This document shows, one piece after another, positions 8,789 to 17,200 of a DNA stretch of 64,000 nucleotides (within the stretch, counting starts at the first letter, position 1; every line of letters begins with the position of its first letter). The notes beneath the pieces were generated by a model, which had not been told where the DNA came from, did no database searches, and worked only from the letters and a program-made list of their open reading frames with translations. The translations under genes were made by a program, and so were the position numbers. Source of the DNA: JAUIAI01 sp041396585. Its GTDB lineage: Bacteria; Pseudomonadota; Gammaproteobacteria; Burkholderiales; Burkholderiaceae_E. Location of the stretch: contig JAWKYG010000009.1 in the NCBI GenBank assembly GCA_041396585.1, positions 124,001-188,000 on the forward strand. The letters run 5' to 3'.

Positions 8789-9226
8789 TCAGTTCGGTTT
8801 CTTGACCAGCAGGCCGACTTTGCGGATGCCGGCCGACTTCAGGGTGTTCATGACGTTCATGACCTGCTCATAGAGCACGATCTTGTCGGCGCTGATCACC
8901 ACCGGCATCGAGGGATCGCCATTGCTGAGCGTACGCACGCTGGCGATCAGATCGGCTTGACCGACAGGCACTTCGCCGGTGGTCTGCTCACTATTCTTAA
9001 GCAGCAGGACCATGGCACCGGTGCTCGGAATCTGGACTTCGATATATGTGTCCTTCTTGACACGGCTGCTGCCGACGGTGGGCAGGTCGATCACCCCGGG
9101 CGAGAGTAATGGCGCCGTGACCATGAAGATCACGAGCAGCACCAGCATGACGTCGATATAGGGAACCACATTGATGTCGTTGACCATCCGGCGGCCGCGA
9201 CCACCGCGAGAACTCAGACTTGGCAT
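8789..9226 (-). CDS. tolR: Tol-Pal system protein TolR
   Basis: Inner-membrane protein of the ExbD/TolR family, which with TolQ forms the proton-driven motor of Tol-Pal. The product has 145 residues, close to the usual 140-150. A short cytoplasmic start (SSRGGRGRRMVNDINVVPYID) leads into the single membrane helix (VMLVLLVIFMVTAPLL) that carries the essential Asp of the family (in PYIDVML), followed by a periplasmic domain of about 100 residues. A 132-bp gap separates it from tolQ, longer than usual, and 57 bp separate it from tolA. Confidence 0.96.
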   Translation of the reverse strand: MPSLSSRGGRGRRMVNDINVVPYIDVMLVLLVIFMVTAPLLSPGVIDLPTVGSSRVKKDTYIEVQIPSTGAMVLLLKNSEQTTGEVPVGQADLIASVRTLSNGDPSMPVVISADKIVLYEQVMNVMNTLKSAGIRKVGLLVKKPN

Positions 9227-9358
9227 GGACGGGCCTCGATATCGGTCGAAATCGGCGCTGTGGTGCTGCGCTTGGCCGAGATCATGATGATTGGTGGGGA
9301 CATCTGCGGGTGTGCGCGGGATCGGGAGGATCGCGTCCGGTCTCGCCGGGCGCGATCA

Positions 9359-10030
9359 TCAACGCGCCTGTCGCTGCAGAATGTTCGAGAACTCTTCGAC
9401 GAAACTGTCGAAACGGTTGACCAGTCGGTCGATGTTGTTCGCAAAGCGGTTGTAGGCGATGACGGCCGGAATGGCAGCAAACAAGCCGATCGCGGTGGCC
9501 ACCAGCGCCTCGGCGATACCCGGGGCCACCGAGGCCAGGGTGGCCTGCTCGACATTGGCCAGCCCGCGAAACGCGTTCATGATCCCCCAGACCGTGCCGA
9601 ACAGGCCGATGTACGGGCTCACGGAACCGGTGGTGGCGAGAATGCCCATGCCGGATTCCATGGTGTCGAGTTCGCGCTGGCTCGACGCGCGCATCGCCCG
9701 GCGTGCGCTGTCGACCATGGTGCGATTGTCCAGATGATCCTTATGCTGGCGGCTCTTCAGATACTCGCTCATGCCAGATTCAAATATGCGCGCCAGCGGG
9801 CCGGTCGAGCGTTCGCCTTCACGAACCTGTTGATAGAGCGAGCCGAGGTCGCGGTCCTTCCAGAAATCATTCTCGAATGCCCGCGTGGTGCGCTTTGCGG
9901 CGGCCAGCCCGAAAAACTTTCGGAAGATGATCGTCCATGAGGCCAGCGACATCAGCAGCAAGATGCCCATGACGACTTTCACCAGTGGGCTGGCTTGGCC
10001 AATCAGGGACAGAATCGATAGTTCGTTCAC
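9359..10030 (-). CDS. tolQ: Tol-Pal system protein TolQ
   Basis: Inner-membrane proton channel subunit of the ExbB/TolQ/MotA family. The GTG at 10030 is chosen because it overlaps the ybgC stop as GTGA and places NELSILSLIGQASP at the N-terminus, as in other TolQ proteins; this gives 223 residues. Three membrane segments are visible: about 15-37, about 130-155 (LATTGSVSPYIGLFGTVWGIMNAF) and about 165-190 (APGIAEALVATAIGLFAAIPAVIAYNRF). The overlap indicates translational coupling to ybgC. The longer reading that starts with TTG at 10087 is not supported by homology. Confidence 0.96.
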   Translation of the reverse strand: MNELSILSLIGQASPLVKVVMGILLLMSLASWTIIFRKFFGLAAAKRTTRAFENDFWKDRDLGSLYQQVREGERSTGPLARIFESGMSEYLKSRQHKDHLDNRTMVDSARRAMRASSQRELDTMESGMGILATTGSVSPYIGLFGTVWGIMNAFRGLANVEQATLASVAPGIAEALVATAIGLFAAIPAVIAYNRFANNIDRLVNRFDSFVEEFSNILQRQAR

Positions 10031-10530
10031 TCGGCAATCCTCGACAGTAGGCGAGAGGGCATGGCGGTCGGACGGCCGTTGTCGCAACGAATCGCGGCAA
10101 TTCGAACCACGGCTTCGACCAGCATGGTCGGGTCATCTTCCAGGCTGGCCCATTGGCGCAGGGATATCGATGCACGACGGCATTCGACGAGGCTCAGGTG
10201 CATGGTCAGGCGATCGTCGAGGCGGGCCGGGCGGTGATATGAAACCTGCAGATCCCGCACCACGAACTGCAGGCCGTCGCGCTGCGCGGTCTCACGGTGC
10301 GAGACGCCGAGCGCGCGCAACCATTCGGTGCGCGCACGCTCGAAAAAACGCAGGTAGTTTGCGTAATAGACGATTCCGCCGGCATCAGTGTCCTCGTAGT
10401 AAACCGTGACCGGCCAACGAAAGGTCGCAGGAGTGTCGTCCGGGTCAGGGGCGGAACCATCGTCCGCCGGCCATGCCTGTCCCGAGGACCGTCGTTGCGG
10501 CTCGGACGCGGGATGAGCAGACCTTTTCAC
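10027..10530 (-). CDS. ybgC: tol-pal-associated acyl-CoA thioesterase YbgC
   Basis: Cytoplasmic hotdog-fold thioesterase that heads the tol-pal operon; relatives act on acyl-CoA or acyl-ACP and are linked to phospholipid metabolism. The 167-residue product has an extra N-terminal segment of about 35 disordered residues before the domain start FRWPVTVYYEDTDAGGIVYYANYLRFFERARTEW. The catalytic Asp lies in YEDTDAGG, as in 4-hydroxybenzoyl-CoA thioesterase. It starts with GTG at 10530 and overlaps tolQ by 4 bases (GTGA). A shorter start inside the N-terminal extension is possible. Confidence 0.93.
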   Translation of the reverse strand: MKRSAHPASEPQRRSSGQAWPADDGSAPDPDDTPATFRWPVTVYYEDTDAGGIVYYANYLRFFERARTEWLRALGVSHRETAQRDGLQFVVRDLQVSYHRPARLDDRLTMHLSLVECRRASISLRQWASLEDDPTMLVEAVVRIAAIRCDNGRPTAMPSRLLSRIAE

Positions 10531-10648
10531 GCAGGGATTCTAACAACCGCCAAGGCTGTCCGGGTTTACCGGCGCGAGATGAGTGCCCGGGTCGGTTCGG
10601 AGCGGCCTGGCGGGTGGTCCGCGCGGTGCTGGGCAAGCGCCCCTGGGC

Positions 10649-11377
10649 TCAGTGCATCGTGGCGCCCGCCGCGGGCAACCATTGCCAGGTGAGCACGGCC
10701 AGGAGCAGCGATGTGGCCACGGCGAGCGCCCCACGCCGCCTGGCCTGCAGGCGATAGCGGTCCCAGTCGAAGCGCTTGGCCAGGACCAGGGCGAGCAGGA
10801 ATCCGCTGATCAGGCCGCCGATGTGGGCCGCGCTGTCGATCACCGAAAAGGCGAAGCCTGAGACCAGCGCATAGGCGATGAAAAACAGCATCGAGCGGCG
10901 CACCTGCGCCACCAGCGCGGCCGGCATCGTGCCGCCGGTGCTGGACACCGCTGCCAGAATTGCGCCGACGACACCGAAGATCGCACCAGAGGCGCCGACA
11001 GACACGCGATCGGCGGCCGCAAAGAACAGACTGGATAGCGAGGCCAGGCCGCCGGCGGACACATAGATCACGAGAAACTGCCCGCTGCCGTAGAAGCGCT
11101 CGGCCAATCGCCCGACATCGCGAAGCACCCACATGTTGAATCCGAGATGCAGGATGCCGGCATGCAGAAAGATCGCGCTGAGCAAGCGCCACGGCTGCTC
11201 ATGGGTGCGCGGAAGATAGTTGCCACCAAGGGCAAGCAATGTGCCGGCGTCGGGTTCGAACCAGCCCGCGCCATACCAAAGGGCGACGATGAACACCGCC
11301 ACATTGAGCGTGATCAGGCTCGAAGTCACCCAGGTTCGCGGCGTAGCCGTGATCAGTCTGTCGATGAACTCCTGCAT
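10649..11377 (-). CDS. rhomboid family intramembrane serine protease
   Basis: Six- or seven-helix membrane protein of 242 residues that cleaves other membrane proteins within or near the bilayer. The catalytic dyad is readable: Ser130 in the GASGAIFG motif and His185 in AAHIGGLISG. The upstream HxxxN element is visible as HLGFNMWVLRDVGR (about 77-90). Hydrophobic segments lie at about 20-38, 65-85, 100-120, 128-145, 163-181, 184-197 and 215-235. It sits between ruvB and the ybgC-tol operon, a place normally without a gene, which raises the question of a Tol or envelope substrate, although nothing in the sequence proves a link. Confidence 0.9.
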   Translation of the reverse strand: MQEFIDRLITATPRTWVTSSLITLNVAVFIVALWYGAGWFEPDAGTLLALGGNYLPRTHEQPWRLLSAIFLHAGILHLGFNMWVLRDVGRLAERFYGSGQFLVIYVSAGGLASLSSLFFAAADRVSVGASGAIFGVVGAILAAVSSTGGTMPAALVAQVRRSMLFFIAYALVSGFAFSVIDSAAHIGGLISGFLLALVLAKRFDWDRYRLQARRRGALAVATSLLLAVLTWQWLPAAGATMH

Positions 11378-11464
11378 CGACGCGATGTTGCGCGACCAGA
11401 CAACCGGGCGCTGTGATGATTTCCCGCGGTGCGCGGACTCTGCGCGGGCCCGGGTGACGAACGG

Positions 11465-12499
11465 TCAGTCGGTGTCGAACAGCGGGCCGGCGTCGCCCGG
11501 CGCGGCCAGGCCGAAGTGCCGGTAGGCGGCGGGAGCGGCGATACGGCCACGCGGCGTGCGCTGGATGAAGCCCTGCTGGATCAGGTAGGGTTCGATCACG
11601 TCTTCGATCGTGTCCCGCTCCTCGCCGATGGCGGCCGCGAGGTTGTCGAGCCCCACCGGCCCGCCGGCGAAGCGGTGCAGAATGGCCTCCAGCAGCCGCC
11701 TGTCCATGATATCCAGCCCACCAGGGTCGACGTCGAGCATTTCGAGCGCATGGCGGGTCGTGCTCAGATCGACCCGGCCTTCGTTGCGGACATCGGCATA
11801 GTCACGAACCCGTCGCAGAAGCCGGTTGGCGATGCGCGGCGTGCCTCGGGAGCGGCGCGCGATTTCGGCGGCGGCGGCCGGCTCGATCGGCGCTTCCAGC
11901 AGGCTGGCCGATCGGCTGACGATGGTGGTCAGTTCGTCGGCCGTGTAGAAATCCAGGCGGGCCACGATGCCGAAGCGATCACGCAAGGGGTTGGTCAGCA
12001 TGCCCGCACGCGTGGTCGCGCCGACCAGGGTGAACGGCTGCAGATCCAGCTTGATCGAGCGTGCCGCCGGGCCCTCGCCGATCATGATGTCGATTTCGTA
12101 GTCCTCGAGCGCCGGATAGAGGATCTCCTCGACCACCGGCGAAAGCCGGTGGATCTCGTCGATGAACAGCACATCATGGCGCTCGAGGTTGGTCAGCATG
12201 GCAGCCAGATCACCGGGCTTTTCCAGCACCGGGCCGGAGGTCTGACGCAGGTTGACACCCATCTCCGCGGCCACGATGTGTGCCAACGTGGTCTTGCCGA
12301 GACCGGGCGGGCCGAACAGCAGCAGGTGGTCGAGGGCCTCTTCGCGTTTGCGCGCCGCCTGGATGAAGATGTCGAGCTGCTCGCGTATGCGCGCCTGGCC
12401 GACATAATCGCTCAGGCGGCGAGGGCGCAACGCACGCTCGACCTGTTCCTCGTTCGGTGTTCGCACATGGGCGTCGATCAGGCGGTCGTGTTCGATCAT
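11465..12499 (-). CDS. ruvB: Holliday junction branch migration ATPase RuvB
   Basis: Hexameric AAA+ motor that drives branch migration of Holliday junctions with RuvA. The 344-residue length is standard. Walker A is GPPGLGKT at 63-70, Walker B is in LFIDEIHRLSP, and sensor 1 is in TLVGATTRAG. The C-terminal winged helix (TIEDVIEPYLIQQGFIQRTPRGR) is intact. It is the last gene of ruvC-ruvA-ruvB and lies 74 bp after ruvA. Confidence 0.98.
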   Translation of the reverse strand: MIEHDRLIDAHVRTPNEEQVERALRPRRLSDYVGQARIREQLDIFIQAARKREEALDHLLLFGPPGLGKTTLAHIVAAEMGVNLRQTSGPVLEKPGDLAAMLTNLERHDVLFIDEIHRLSPVVEEILYPALEDYEIDIMIGEGPAARSIKLDLQPFTLVGATTRAGMLTNPLRDRFGIVARLDFYTADELTTIVSRSASLLEAPIEPAAAAEIARRSRGTPRIANRLLRRVRDYADVRNEGRVDLSTTRHALEMLDVDPGGLDIMDRRLLEAILHRFAGGPVGLDNLAAAIGEERDTIEDVIEPYLIQQGFIQRTPRGRIAAPAAYRHFGLAAPGDAGPLFDTD

Positions 12500-12573
12500 G
12501 ATTCAGCAGTCGGTTCGTGCCTGGCCCGGCTTGCCGTCGCTGGCCCGGGCATCGGCGGGGACTCGGCGGCCCG

Positions 12574-13152
12574 TCAACGTGCGGTCAGTGATTGCAGGGC
12601 CAGGCGGATGCCGTCTGACACCGAGGTGCCGGCGGGCAGCTTGCGGGCCGCGCCGCTCGCCTCGCGTTCGGAATAGCCCAGAGCCATCAGCGCGTGGCAG
12701 ATGTCGATCCCTGTGTCATCGGCGGGCACGGCGATTTCATTGGCGGGCCCGGACTCCAGCTTGCCCTGAAGCTCGAGCACCAGGCGCTCGGCCGTCTTCT
12801 TGCCAATGCCCGGGACCCGGGTCAGCGGAGCGCTGTCCTTAGCCGCCACAGCGGTGGCCAGCGCCGCGACCGACATGCCCGAGAGCACGGCCAGCGCGAT
12901 TCGCGGGCCCACCCCACTGACCTTGATCAACGCGCGAAAGGCGCCGCGTTCGCCCTCGGTGGCGAACCCATAGAGCAGATGCGCATCTTCACGCACCACG
13001 AGATGGGTGAGCAGGCGCACCGACTGGCCGATCGCCGGCAACTCGTAATAGGTGCTCATCGGCACATCGAGTTCGTAGCCGACGCCTGCGGTTTCGAGCA
13101 TCACGCCCGGTGGGCGCTTCTCGATCAGGGTTCCGGATAGGCGACCGATCAT
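12574..13152 (-). CDS. ruvA: Holliday junction branch migration protein RuvA
   Basis: Tetrameric DNA-binding subunit that recognises the four-way junction and recruits RuvB. The 192-residue protein starts MIGRLSGTLIEKRPPGVML, has the OB-fold N-terminal domain, tandem helix-hairpin-helix motifs (LIKVSGVGPRIALAVLS and LTRVPGIGKKTAERLVLEL) and the C-terminal RuvB-contacting domain (DICHALMALGYSEREA). The 152 bp between it and ruvC show no reading frame that can be supported. Confidence 0.98.
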   Translation of the reverse strand: MIGRLSGTLIEKRPPGVMLETAGVGYELDVPMSTYYELPAIGQSVRLLTHLVVREDAHLLYGFATEGERGAFRALIKVSGVGPRIALAVLSGMSVAALATAVAAKDSAPLTRVPGIGKKTAERLVLELQGKLESGPANEIAVPADDTGIDICHALMALGYSEREASGAARKLPAGTSVSDGIRLALQSLTAR

Positions 13153-13304
13153 TCTGGGGACACTAAGCAGGGTAGACGATTGAGGCGAGGCCGTGCCGCA
13201 TGGACCATGCGCGGTGCAGGCTGCGGGGCGACAAACTCATGGATATACCTACAGGGTACACGATCCGGGCGCGCAGATTCCGGCGCGGCGTGGCCGGTTC
13301 GCGA

Positions 13305-13844
13305 TCAGCCGATCCGGCCCGCGCGCAGGCGCAGGCCGCGCAGGCCGGTGCGACGGCCGACACGCGCGGTCAGGCCCGCGCTGTGGGCGTGGCAGATCGC
13401 ACAGGCGAGTGCATCGGCCGCGTCGGTCGCCGGCGGGGCGGGCAGGGCGAGCAGGCGGGAGACCATTTCCTGGATCTGAGCCTTCTCGGCATGACCGTGG
13501 CCGGTCACCGATTTCTTGATCTGTAGCGCCGTGTATTCATGCACCGGCAACTCGCCCAGGACCAATGCCGCCAGGACCACGCCGCGCGCCTGGCCGAGCA
13601 GCAGGGTGGACTGCGGATTGGTGTTCAGGAACACCTTTTCAACCACCCCGGTGTCGGGCTGGTAGCGGTCGACGATTTCGATCAGCGAACGATGGATGAT
13701 CGCCAGCCGTTGCGGGACCGCGCCCGAGCCGGTGCGGATCACGCCGCTGGCGACATACCGCAGCTTGCCGGCGTCGCGCCGGATGATGCCGAACCCGGTG
13801 GCGCGCAGGCCGGGATCGATGCCCAGGATGCACGACCCGGTCAC
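13305..13844 (-). CDS. ruvC: crossover junction endodeoxyribonuclease RuvC
   Basis: Dimeric nuclease that resolves Holliday junctions. The 179-residue protein starts with GTG at 13844. The acidic catalytic residues can be read in ILGIDPGLRATGFG, in GVVEKVFLNTNPQS and in the C-terminal DAADALACAICHAH. The segment VTGHGHAEKAQIQEMV is the usual basic helix. A short Arg-rich tail of about 20 residues follows the conserved domain. It follows purH by about 50 bp. Confidence 0.97.
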   Translation of the reverse strand: MTGSCILGIDPGLRATGFGIIRRDAGKLRYVASGVIRTGSGAVPQRLAIIHRSLIEIVDRYQPDTGVVEKVFLNTNPQSTLLLGQARGVVLAALVLGELPVHEYTALQIKKSVTGHGHAEKAQIQEMVSRLLALPAPPATDAADALACAICHAHSAGLTARVGRRTGLRGLRLRAGRIG

Positions 13845-13894
13845 GGGGTCGGACGGGTGCGGCGGGCGCGGCGAACCATCGGTAACTGCGCCCT

Positions 13895-15493
13895 CTAGTG
13901 GCGGAAGTGACGCATGCCGGTGAATACCATCGCGACATCCTGCTCATCGGCGGCGGCGATCACTTCGTCGTCGCGAACCGAGCCGCCAGGCTGGATCACC
14001 GCGCGCGCGCCGGCCTGGACCAGAACATCCAGGCCATCGCGAAACGGGAAGAAGGCATCGGAGGCGGCGACCGAGCCGGCCAGCGACAGACCCGCGTTCT
14101 CGGCCTTGATCGAAGCGATCCGCGCCGAGTCGATCCGGCTCATCTGGCCGGCGCCGACACCCAAGGTGCGGCCCTGGCCGCAGAACACGATCGCATTGCT
14201 CTTGACGAACTTCGCCACCCGCCAGGCAAACAACAGATCCGCCAGCTCGGTTTCGCTGGGCTGGCGTCTGGTGACCACACGCAGCGCGGCCGGGTCGAGC
14301 CGCTGGATATCCGCGGTCTGGATCAGCAGCCCGGAGCCGACCCGCTTGGTGTCATGCGCATTCAGGCCGCGCTGCCAGGCACTGGCGGCGCCGGCATCGA
14401 TGCCGTCCAGCGAGATGCGCAGCAGCCGCACATTGGGTTTGTCGGCAAACACCTTGCGCGCGGCGTCATCGAACGCGGGCGCCATCAGGACCTCGACGAA
14501 CTGCTTGGAGACCGCAGCCGCGGTCTCGCCATCGACCGGGCGGTTGAAGGCGATGATCCCGCCAAAAGCCGAGGTGGGGTCGGTGGCGAAGGCCCGTTGA
14601 TAGGCCGCAAGCGGTGTTTCGCCCAGCGCCACGCCGCAGGGATTGGCATGCTTGACGATCACGCAGGCGCACTCCGGCAGGCTCTTGACGCACTCCCAGG
14701 CGGCATCGCCATCGGCGATGTTGTTGTAGGAAAGCGGCTTGCCCTGCAGTGATTCACCGGTGACGATGCTGCCCGGGGCCGGGTGCAGATCACGGTAGAA
14801 GGCTGCCTGCTGGTGAGGGTTCTCGCCATAGCGCAGATCCTGAACCTTCTCGAATCGGCCGTAGGCGCGTGCGCCGAACTCGGCGCGCTCGGCAATCTGG
14901 AGATTGTCGGTCAGCGTGAGGCTGCCCAGATATTCGCTGATCATCGTGTCGTAATCGGCGATGCGGTCGAACGCGGCCACCGCGAGTCGAAAGCGTGTCT
15001 GGTCGGACAGCGCGCCCTGGCTACGCAGTTCGTCCACGACCGCGCCATATTGGGCCGGGTCGGTGAGTACGCCGACGCCGCGCCAGTTCTTGGCCGCTGA
15101 ACGAACCATTGCCGGCCCGCCGATATCGATGTTTTCGATCGCGTCCTCGAGCGTGCAGCCCGGTTTGGCAACCGTTGCCTCGAACGGATACAGGTTGACG
15201 ACCAGCAGATCGATGGTGCCGATGCCATGGCCGGTGAGCGCCTGCATGTGTTCGGGGACCTCGCGTCGCGCGAGCAGGCCGCCATGAATCACCGGGTGCA
15301 GCGTTTTCACCCGCCCATCGAGCATCTCCGGGAATCCGGTGGTCTCGGCGACTTCGGTCACGGCAAGCCCGTGTTCGCGAAGCAGTTTGGCCGTTCCGCC
15401 GGTTGACAGCAGCTGGATGTCGAGGCTGGCGAGAGCCTGGGCCAGCTCGATGACGCCGGTTTTGTCGGAAACACTGATCAGGGCGCGCTGCAC
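13895..15493 (-). CDS. purH: bifunctional AICAR transformylase / IMP cyclohydrolase PurH
   Basis: Carries out the last two steps of de novo purine synthesis: formylation of AICAR with 10-formyl-THF and cyclisation to IMP. The 532-residue product starts with GTG at 15493 (MQRALISVSDKTG). The N-terminal MGS-like cyclohydrolase domain (about 1-195) contains LLSTGGTAKLL and GRVKTLHPVIHGG; the C-terminal transformylase domain holds the Lys-His pair in VIVKHANPCGVA and ends PGGSVRDDEVIAAADEQDVAMVFTG. It lies 39 bp downstream of fis, a betaproteobacterial arrangement. Confidence 0.98.
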   Translation of the reverse strand: MQRALISVSDKTGVIELAQALASLDIQLLSTGGTAKLLREHGLAVTEVAETTGFPEMLDGRVKTLHPVIHGGLLARREVPEHMQALTGHGIGTIDLLVVNLYPFEATVAKPGCTLEDAIENIDIGGPAMVRSAAKNWRGVGVLTDPAQYGAVVDELRSQGALSDQTRFRLAVAAFDRIADYDTMISEYLGSLTLTDNLQIAERAEFGARAYGRFEKVQDLRYGENPHQQAAFYRDLHPAPGSIVTGESLQGKPLSYNNIADGDAAWECVKSLPECACVIVKHANPCGVALGETPLAAYQRAFATDPTSAFGGIIAFNRPVDGETAAAVSKQFVEVLMAPAFDDAARKVFADKPNVRLLRISLDGIDAGAASAWQRGLNAHDTKRVGSGLLIQTADIQRLDPAALRVVTRRQPSETELADLLFAWRVAKFVKSNAIVFCGQGRTLGVGAGQMSRIDSARIASIKAENAGLSLAGSVAASDAFFPFRDGLDVLVQAGARAVIQPGGSVRDDEVIAAADEQDVAMVFTGMRHFRH

Positions 15494-15532
15494 GAATCCT
15501 CCGCGGACAGGGATGTTGGGTTGAGACCGGCC

Positions 15533-15784
15533 TCAGGATCGGGGCGAGAGCCGGATACCGTGGTGCTGCAGCTTCTTGCGCAGCGTATTGCGATTGATGC
15601 CCAGCATTTCGCTGGCGCGGACCTGATTATGACGCGCATGGCGCATGACGACCTCGAGCATCGGCCGCTCGACTGCGTCGATGACCATGTCGTAGATCGG
15701 TTGTGGGTTGGTGCCCTCGAGATCGCGCAGGTAGCGCTCCAGGCTGCGGGTCACCACTTCATCGATCGATGCGGGTTTGCTCAT
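15533..15784 (-). CDS. fis: Fis family DNA-binding protein
   Basis: Small nucleoid-associated protein of 83 residues (E. coli Fis has 98), matching the shorter Fis of betaproteobacteria. The C-terminal helix-turn-helix is intact: PMLEVVMRHARHNQVRASE followed by MLGINRNTLRKKLQHHGI. The start codon overlaps the dusB stop (ATGA at 15781-15784), so it is translationally coupled to dusB, as in many proteobacteria where dusB-fis is one operon. Growth-rate control would act at the dusB promoter. Confidence 0.96.
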   Translation of the reverse strand: MSKPASIDEVVTRSLERYLRDLEGTNPQPIYDMVIDAVERPMLEVVMRHARHNQVRASEMLGINRNTLRKKLQHHGIRLSPRS

Positions 15785-16908
15785 GCGGCGATCCTCCTTG
15801 TCGGGTTCGTCATGAGATCGGAGTCGTTCGCTGCGACTCCATCGAACAGACGGTCGATGTACGCGATCTGCGCCTCGGCCGTTTCCAATGCGTGAAAGCG
15901 CGGCAGATGCGGGGCCAGCCGGGGATCTGCCTGCAAGGTCCAGCCGACATGCTTGCGTGCCGTGCGCACGCCCGTGAACTCGCCGTGAAACTCGTAGTGT
16001 TCGAGCAGGTGCTCGCGCAATACCTGATGAATCTCGGCCAGTGTCGGCGGCGCGAGCCTGCGCCCGGTGCGCAGTGCGTGCGCGATCTCGCGGAAGATGA
16101 ACGGATTGCCCTGTGCGGCACGGCCGATCATGATCGCGTCGGCGCCGGTCGCGCGCAGCACCTGGTGCGCCTTGGCAGGGCCGTCGATGTCGCCGTTGGC
16201 CACCAGCGGAATGCGGATCGCCTCGCGTACCTCGGCGATGGTTCGGTACTCGGCCAGCCCGCGATAGCCGCAGGCGCGTGTGCGGCCATGGATGGTGATC
16301 ATGCGTATGCCGGCGCGCTCGGCATCGCGCGCCAGCCCGGCGGCGTTGCGGCGAGAAGCATCGGGCCCGGTGCGCATTTTCAGCGTGACCGGCACATCGA
16401 CCGCACGTACCACGGCATCGATGATCGCCATGGCCAGCGCGGGTTGCCCCATCAAGGCCGAGCCCGCGGCGACCTTGCAGACCTTCTTGGCCGGACAACC
16501 CATGTTGATATCGATGATCTGCGCGCCGTGTTCAACGTTGTAACGGGCGGCCTGCGCCATCATGGCCGGGTCTGCACCGGCAATCTGTACCGCGCGCGGC
16601 TCGGTTTCCCCGTGGTGGTCCAGGCGTCGCGCGGTTTTCACCGTATGCCAGAGGGCGGGGTTGGAGGCGGCCATTTCTGAGACCGCATAGTGCGCCCCGA
16701 GTCGCTTGCAAAGCTGGCGAAAAGGCCGATCGGTGACACCGGCCATCGGCGCAACGAATACCGGCCCGGATAGCCGGTGCTCACCGAGCTGGATCGGTGT
16801 CAGCGAGAGAGCGAGCCCATCACCCGGCGAGTCGGCGGGCAACGATGAAGGCTGGCCAGTTTCGGTCGCCGACAAGACGGCAGCGCTCGAAACATCGTGA
16901 CGGATCAT
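15781..16908 (-). CDS. dusB: tRNA dihydrouridine synthase DusB
   Basis: FMN-dependent enzyme that reduces uridine to dihydrouridine in tRNA. The 375-residue product carries about 40 extra N-terminal residues before the conserved start GPVFVAPMAGVTDRPFRQLC. The catalytic Cys is in DINMGCPAKKVCKVAAGSAL; FMN contacts are in VTLKMRTG, ITIHGRTRACGYRGLAEY and PLVANGDIDGPAKA, and MIGRAAQGNPFIF is present. It forms an operon with fis (4-base overlap). A shorter start inside the N-terminal extension cannot be excluded. Confidence 0.96.
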   Translation of the reverse strand: MIRHDVSSAAVLSATETGQPSSLPADSPGDGLALSLTPIQLGEHRLSGPVFVAPMAGVTDRPFRQLCKRLGAHYAVSEMAASNPALWHTVKTARRLDHHGETEPRAVQIAGADPAMMAQAARYNVEHGAQIIDINMGCPAKKVCKVAAGSALMGQPALAMAIIDAVVRAVDVPVTLKMRTGPDASRRNAAGLARDAERAGIRMITIHGRTRACGYRGLAEYRTIAEVREAIRIPLVANGDIDGPAKAHQVLRATGADAIMIGRAAQGNPFIFREIAHALRTGRRLAPPTLAEIHQVLREHLLEHYEFHGEFTGVRTARKHVGWTLQADPRLAPHLPRFHALETAEAQIAYIDRLFDGVAANDSDLMTNPTRRIAA

Positions 16909-17069
16909 GCTCGCGGGTGCTCCTGGCCAGGGACTGGAGATTCCGCGCCAACGCGTGATTCGTGAACCGAATTCGGCCGCGCGGAATCCATGGCCGGTCG
17001 AATTTTTGCGTGTGCGGCACGCTGCGTCAGAGCATCGTCAACGATGTCTTGCGGCCATGCCCCTGCGAC

Positions 17070-17110
17070 CGGGGGAGTGATTCTACTCGCAACGGCAATG
17101 CAAAAAAAAG
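17070..17110 (-). promoter_or_regulatory. candidate promoter for dusB-fis
   Basis: In the 292-bp gap upstream of dusB a TAGAAT hexamer (minus strand, 17080-17085) is followed by a GC-rich stretch (CACTCCCCCGG), resembling the discriminator of stringently controlled dusB-fis promoters. A T8 tract sits where the -35 would be, so the -35 match is poor. The assignment rests only on position and composition. Confidence 0.28.
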
Positions 17111-17200
17111 GGGCAATTCACGCAGCTACCAGAGAATCTTACCGATGCTTACCGCAAGCACTTTGGCAGGCATGGCACCGGCGCAGTGGACGCGCGAGGA

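Noticed and set aside
7589..9109. Long plus-strand open frame (about 506 codons) opposite tolA and tolR
   Set aside because: It mirrors the repetitive, GC-rich tolA strand; the product is low in complexity and matches nothing, while tolA and tolR are certain.
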